Shown: piece after piece, positions 6,510 to 7,384 of the stretch | Numbering within the stretch: the stretch's first letter is position 1 | How the letters are laid out: each line of letters begins with the position of its first letter | Assembly (NCBI GenBank): GCA_030145365.1 | Contig: JAQYVS010000282.1 | Location: 1 to 7,384 of the forward strand | DNA from: Desulfofustis sp. | GTDB lineage: Bacteria; Desulfobacterota; Desulfobulbia; Desulfobulbales; Desulfocapsaceae | Direction: 5' to 3' | DNA: 7,384 bases | Notes under the pieces: model-generated | The model's database searches: none | Told to the model about the DNA's origin: nothing | Seen by the model: only the letters and a program-made list of their open reading frames with translations | Program-made: the position numbers and the translations under genes

Positions 6510-6815
6510 ATGGTAAAAAAATTATTCTCACATGGCTGTGGCAAAGGTATGAAGCAGAAGCACGGTAAACGCTGCTTCGACAGCGAAAGCCATGCCACAC
6601 CGCTGAGTAAAAAACATACCTGCGGACCGGCAAAGGTCTGTGGGGTAAATGGCGATCGGAAACACTGTGCCCGGTTGGCGGCTCTGGGTGTATATCCCGG
6701 CAACGAGATCGAATTGATCAGCCCGTCTAACGGCAGAGAGTGCATTATCAAAGTTCACGGTGGCACCATTTCAATCGATCGAGACACAACGGAAAACATC
6801 ATAATCTCGGAATAA
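6510..6815 (+). CDS. FeoA-domain protein with Cys/His-rich N-terminal extension
   Basis: This 101-residue protein has a FeoA domain at about 31-101. GDRKHCARLAALGVYPGNEIELI (48-70) is the FeoA helix and second strand, and KVHGGTISIDRDTTENIIIS (81-100) is the closing sheet. In front is a basic extension rich in potential metal ligands: His8, Cys10, His18, Cys22, His28, His36, Cys38, Cys44, and then His52 and Cys53 inside the domain. This extension is absent from classical FeoA (about 75-85 residues) and suggests metal sensing or redox control, which is inference. The frame opens at an ATG at 6489, but AAGGGA at 6500-6505 sits 4 nt before the ATG at 6510, so the shorter form is chosen. It is followed by an intrinsic terminator. 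Its family membership is clear; its division of labour with the other two FeoA proteins is unknown. Confidence 0.87.
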   Translation: MVKKLFSHGCGKGMKQKHGKRCFDSESHATPLSKKHTCGPAKVCGVNGDRKHCARLAALGVYPGNEIELISPSNGRECIIKVHGGTISIDRDTTENIIISE

Positions 6816-6831
6816 TCAGGTAGCGATCTTT

Positions 6832-6852
6832 GCCGGCGTAAGCCGGTTTTTT
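6832..6852 (+). terminator. Intrinsic terminator inside the Feo cluster
   Basis: CCGGC (6833-6837) and GCCGG (6842-6846) form a GC-only stem with a GTAA loop, extendable by one G-U pair at 6832/6847, followed directly by six T (6847-6852). It begins about 17 bp after the second feoA stop. It should end or attenuate transcription before the Cys-rich gene and feoB. Confidence 0.75.
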
Positions 6853-6885
6853 CAGGACTACAAACTTAGGCGCAACTAATTTTAT

Positions 6886-7080
6886 ATGATTCAGACAATC
6901 ATCATATGGGTAGTCGTAGCGCTCTGCGCTTTTTTTATTGGCCGCCGATACTTCCGGCAATGGCGCTCGGCTCTGAAAGGAAATGCTGCAGCGGGTTGTG
7001 TCGAATCGAGTTGCAGCTGCTGTTCATCTTCATCAAACTGCTCAACAATTAAAAATATCAAATCGTTTGATAAGGATTAG
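6886..7080 (+). CDS. FeoB-associated Cys-rich membrane protein
   Basis: This 64-residue protein matches the FeoB-associated Cys-rich membrane family, small proteins found beside feoB in many bacteria. Residues 3-18 form a single transmembrane helix (QTIIIWVVVALCAFFI), followed by a basic stretch RRYFRQWRSALK (20-31). A Cys cluster then follows in GCVESSCSCCSSSSNC: Cys38, 43, 45, 46 and 52. The basic segment after the helix places the Cys cluster in the cytoplasm, where it could hand over or sense Fe(II); this is inference, and the family's role is not established. The start has no clear Shine-Dalgarno sequence but gives the expected N-terminus. It follows an intrinsic terminator and ends 4 bp before the third FeoA-like gene, so it probably shares a transcript with that gene and feoB. 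Confidence 0.85.
   Translation: MIQTIIIWVVVALCAFFIGRRYFRQWRSALKGNAAAGCVESSCSCCSSSSNCSTIKNIKSFDKD
7056..7072 (+). repeat. 17-bp inverted repeat before the third FeoA gene
   Basis: TATCAAA (7056-7062) and TTTGATA (7066-7072) are perfect 7-bp arms around TCG. The repeat lies in the last codons of the Cys-rich gene and touches the AAGGA that serves the next gene, so as RNA it could form a hairpin at the edge of that ribosome binding site. It may be only a by-product of coding for IKSFD. Confidence 0.5.
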
Positions 7081-7084
7081 ACCG

Positions 7085-7279
7085 ATGGCAGCCACCTTAT
7101 TTTCAGTGAACTCAGGGCAAAGCCACAGAGAAATCCGGCACATGGGACGGATCCCAGGTACTGGGATGAGCGCAGCCAGAATGGCTCCTCTCAAGGATTC
7201 TGTTTCCCAGCGAATCGCTCGTAAGCCCCTCGCTCTTGGCGACAGCGAAGCTGACTTCAGTATCATCGTTTTAGACTGA
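7085..7279 (+). CDS. Shortened, diverged FeoA-like protein
   Basis: This 64-residue protein is recognisable as FeoA through REIRHMGRIPGT (15-26), MAPLKDSV (33-40) and LGDSEADFSIIV (51-62), which line up with RRIREMGLVPGT, APLNDPV and LRNNEADFIVV of the first FeoA in this window. It differs in two ways. The first 10-12 residues of the domain are missing, so the first strand is lost or rebuilt from MAATLFSVNS. The usual Gly of the G-x-x-L-x-L turn is replaced within ARKPLAL. The start at 7085 is supported by AAGGA 8 nt upstream. An in-frame TTG at 6983 would add 34 unrelated residues overlapping the Cys-rich gene, so it is rejected. It is probably expressed with feoB. It could be a specialised short FeoA or a gene in decay. 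Confidence 0.75.
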   Translation: MAATLFSVNSGQSHREIRHMGRIPGTGMSAARMAPLKDSVSQRIARKPLALGDSEADFSIIVLD

Positions 7280-7315
7280 TCGTATTCATAACCTCTTTGT
7301 ACAGACGAACACACT

Positions 7316-7384
7316 GTGAACGCGACCGTATCAAGTACTGCGATTTGTATGGCTCTGGCGGGGAATCCCAATGCCGGAAAGACC
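7316..7384 (+). CDS. feoB: FeoB, Fe(II) transporter GTPase, 5' end (partial)
   Basis: Only the first 23 codons are in the window. They end in CMALAGNPNAGKT, where GNPNAGKT is the G1 (P-loop) motif of the N-terminal GTPase domain of FeoB. FeoB is the inner-membrane ferrous-iron transporter that the FeoA proteins and the Cys-rich peptide would assist. The frame is closed by a TAA at 7289, so the only starts are GTG at 7316 and ATG at 7349. GTG is chosen because starting at 7349 would remove the first beta-strand (TAICMALAG) before the P-loop. Neither start has a good Shine-Dalgarno sequence. The GTG lies 36 bp after the third FeoA-like gene. Confidence 0.85.
   Translation, partial: MNATVSSTAICMALAGNPNAGKT

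Noticed and set aside
6983..7084. 34-codon N-terminal extension of the third FeoA-like frame
   Set aside because: It overlaps the Cys-rich gene out of frame, has a TTG start and no family similarity, while the ATG at 7085 has a good ribosome binding site.
1..7384. CRISPR array, tRNA/rRNA, insertion sequence or phage attachment site
   Set aside because: No spaced direct repeats, no tRNA-like arms, and no transposase or integrase reading frame seen anywhere in the window.

Overview
The window looks like a bacterial chromosome segment devoted mostly to uptake of transition metals and one unidentified solute. The gene content suggests an anaerobic delta-proteobacterium (Desulfobacterota, possibly Desulfobulbales): a NikK-type nickel transporter, an unusually FeoA-rich ferrous-iron cluster with a FeoB-associated Cys-rich peptide, and a flavin-reductase-like protein. 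This placement is inferred from gene content and protein style, not from a phylogenetic marker. Almost everything reads on the + strand. The window begins inside one gene and ends inside another.

Positions 1-1779 hold the 3' part of a nickel/cobalt ECF transporter operon: the end of a DUF4198/NikK-like protein, then NikQ/CbiQ (membrane T component), then NikO/CbiO (ATPase) with a ten-histidine tail. The reading frames are tightly packed, with an ATGA overlap and a 10-bp gap. The substrate-binding M component must lie upstream, outside the window.

Positions 1780-2232 contain no intact + strand gene. On the minus strand there is a 61-codon remnant of a quinone oxidoreductase (Qor, MDR superfamily) that still has a strong ribosome binding site. 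It is read here as a truncated pseudogene.

Positions 2233-5213 hold a flavin-reductase-like protein and then a complete ABC importer of the nitrate/sulfonate/taurine/thiamine-precursor type, in the order binding protein, ATPase, permease. The last two overlap by 17 bp. The substrate cannot be read from the sequence.

Positions 5371-6063 encode a membrane-anchored coiled-coil protein of unknown function, with a plausible promoter in front of it.

Positions 6150-7384 are a ferrous-iron uptake (Feo) cluster: a canonical FeoA, a second FeoA with a Cys/His-rich N-terminal extension, a FeoB-associated Cys-rich membrane peptide, a third, N-terminally shortened and diverged FeoA, and the first 23 codons of FeoB as far as the GNPNAGKT G1 motif. 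A candidate Fur-type operator/promoter precedes the second feoA. A compact intrinsic terminator sits between the second feoA and the Cys-rich gene, so the cluster is probably not one simple transcript. I consider this multi-FeoA arrangement the most interesting part of the window. I did not find a clearly unprecedented system.
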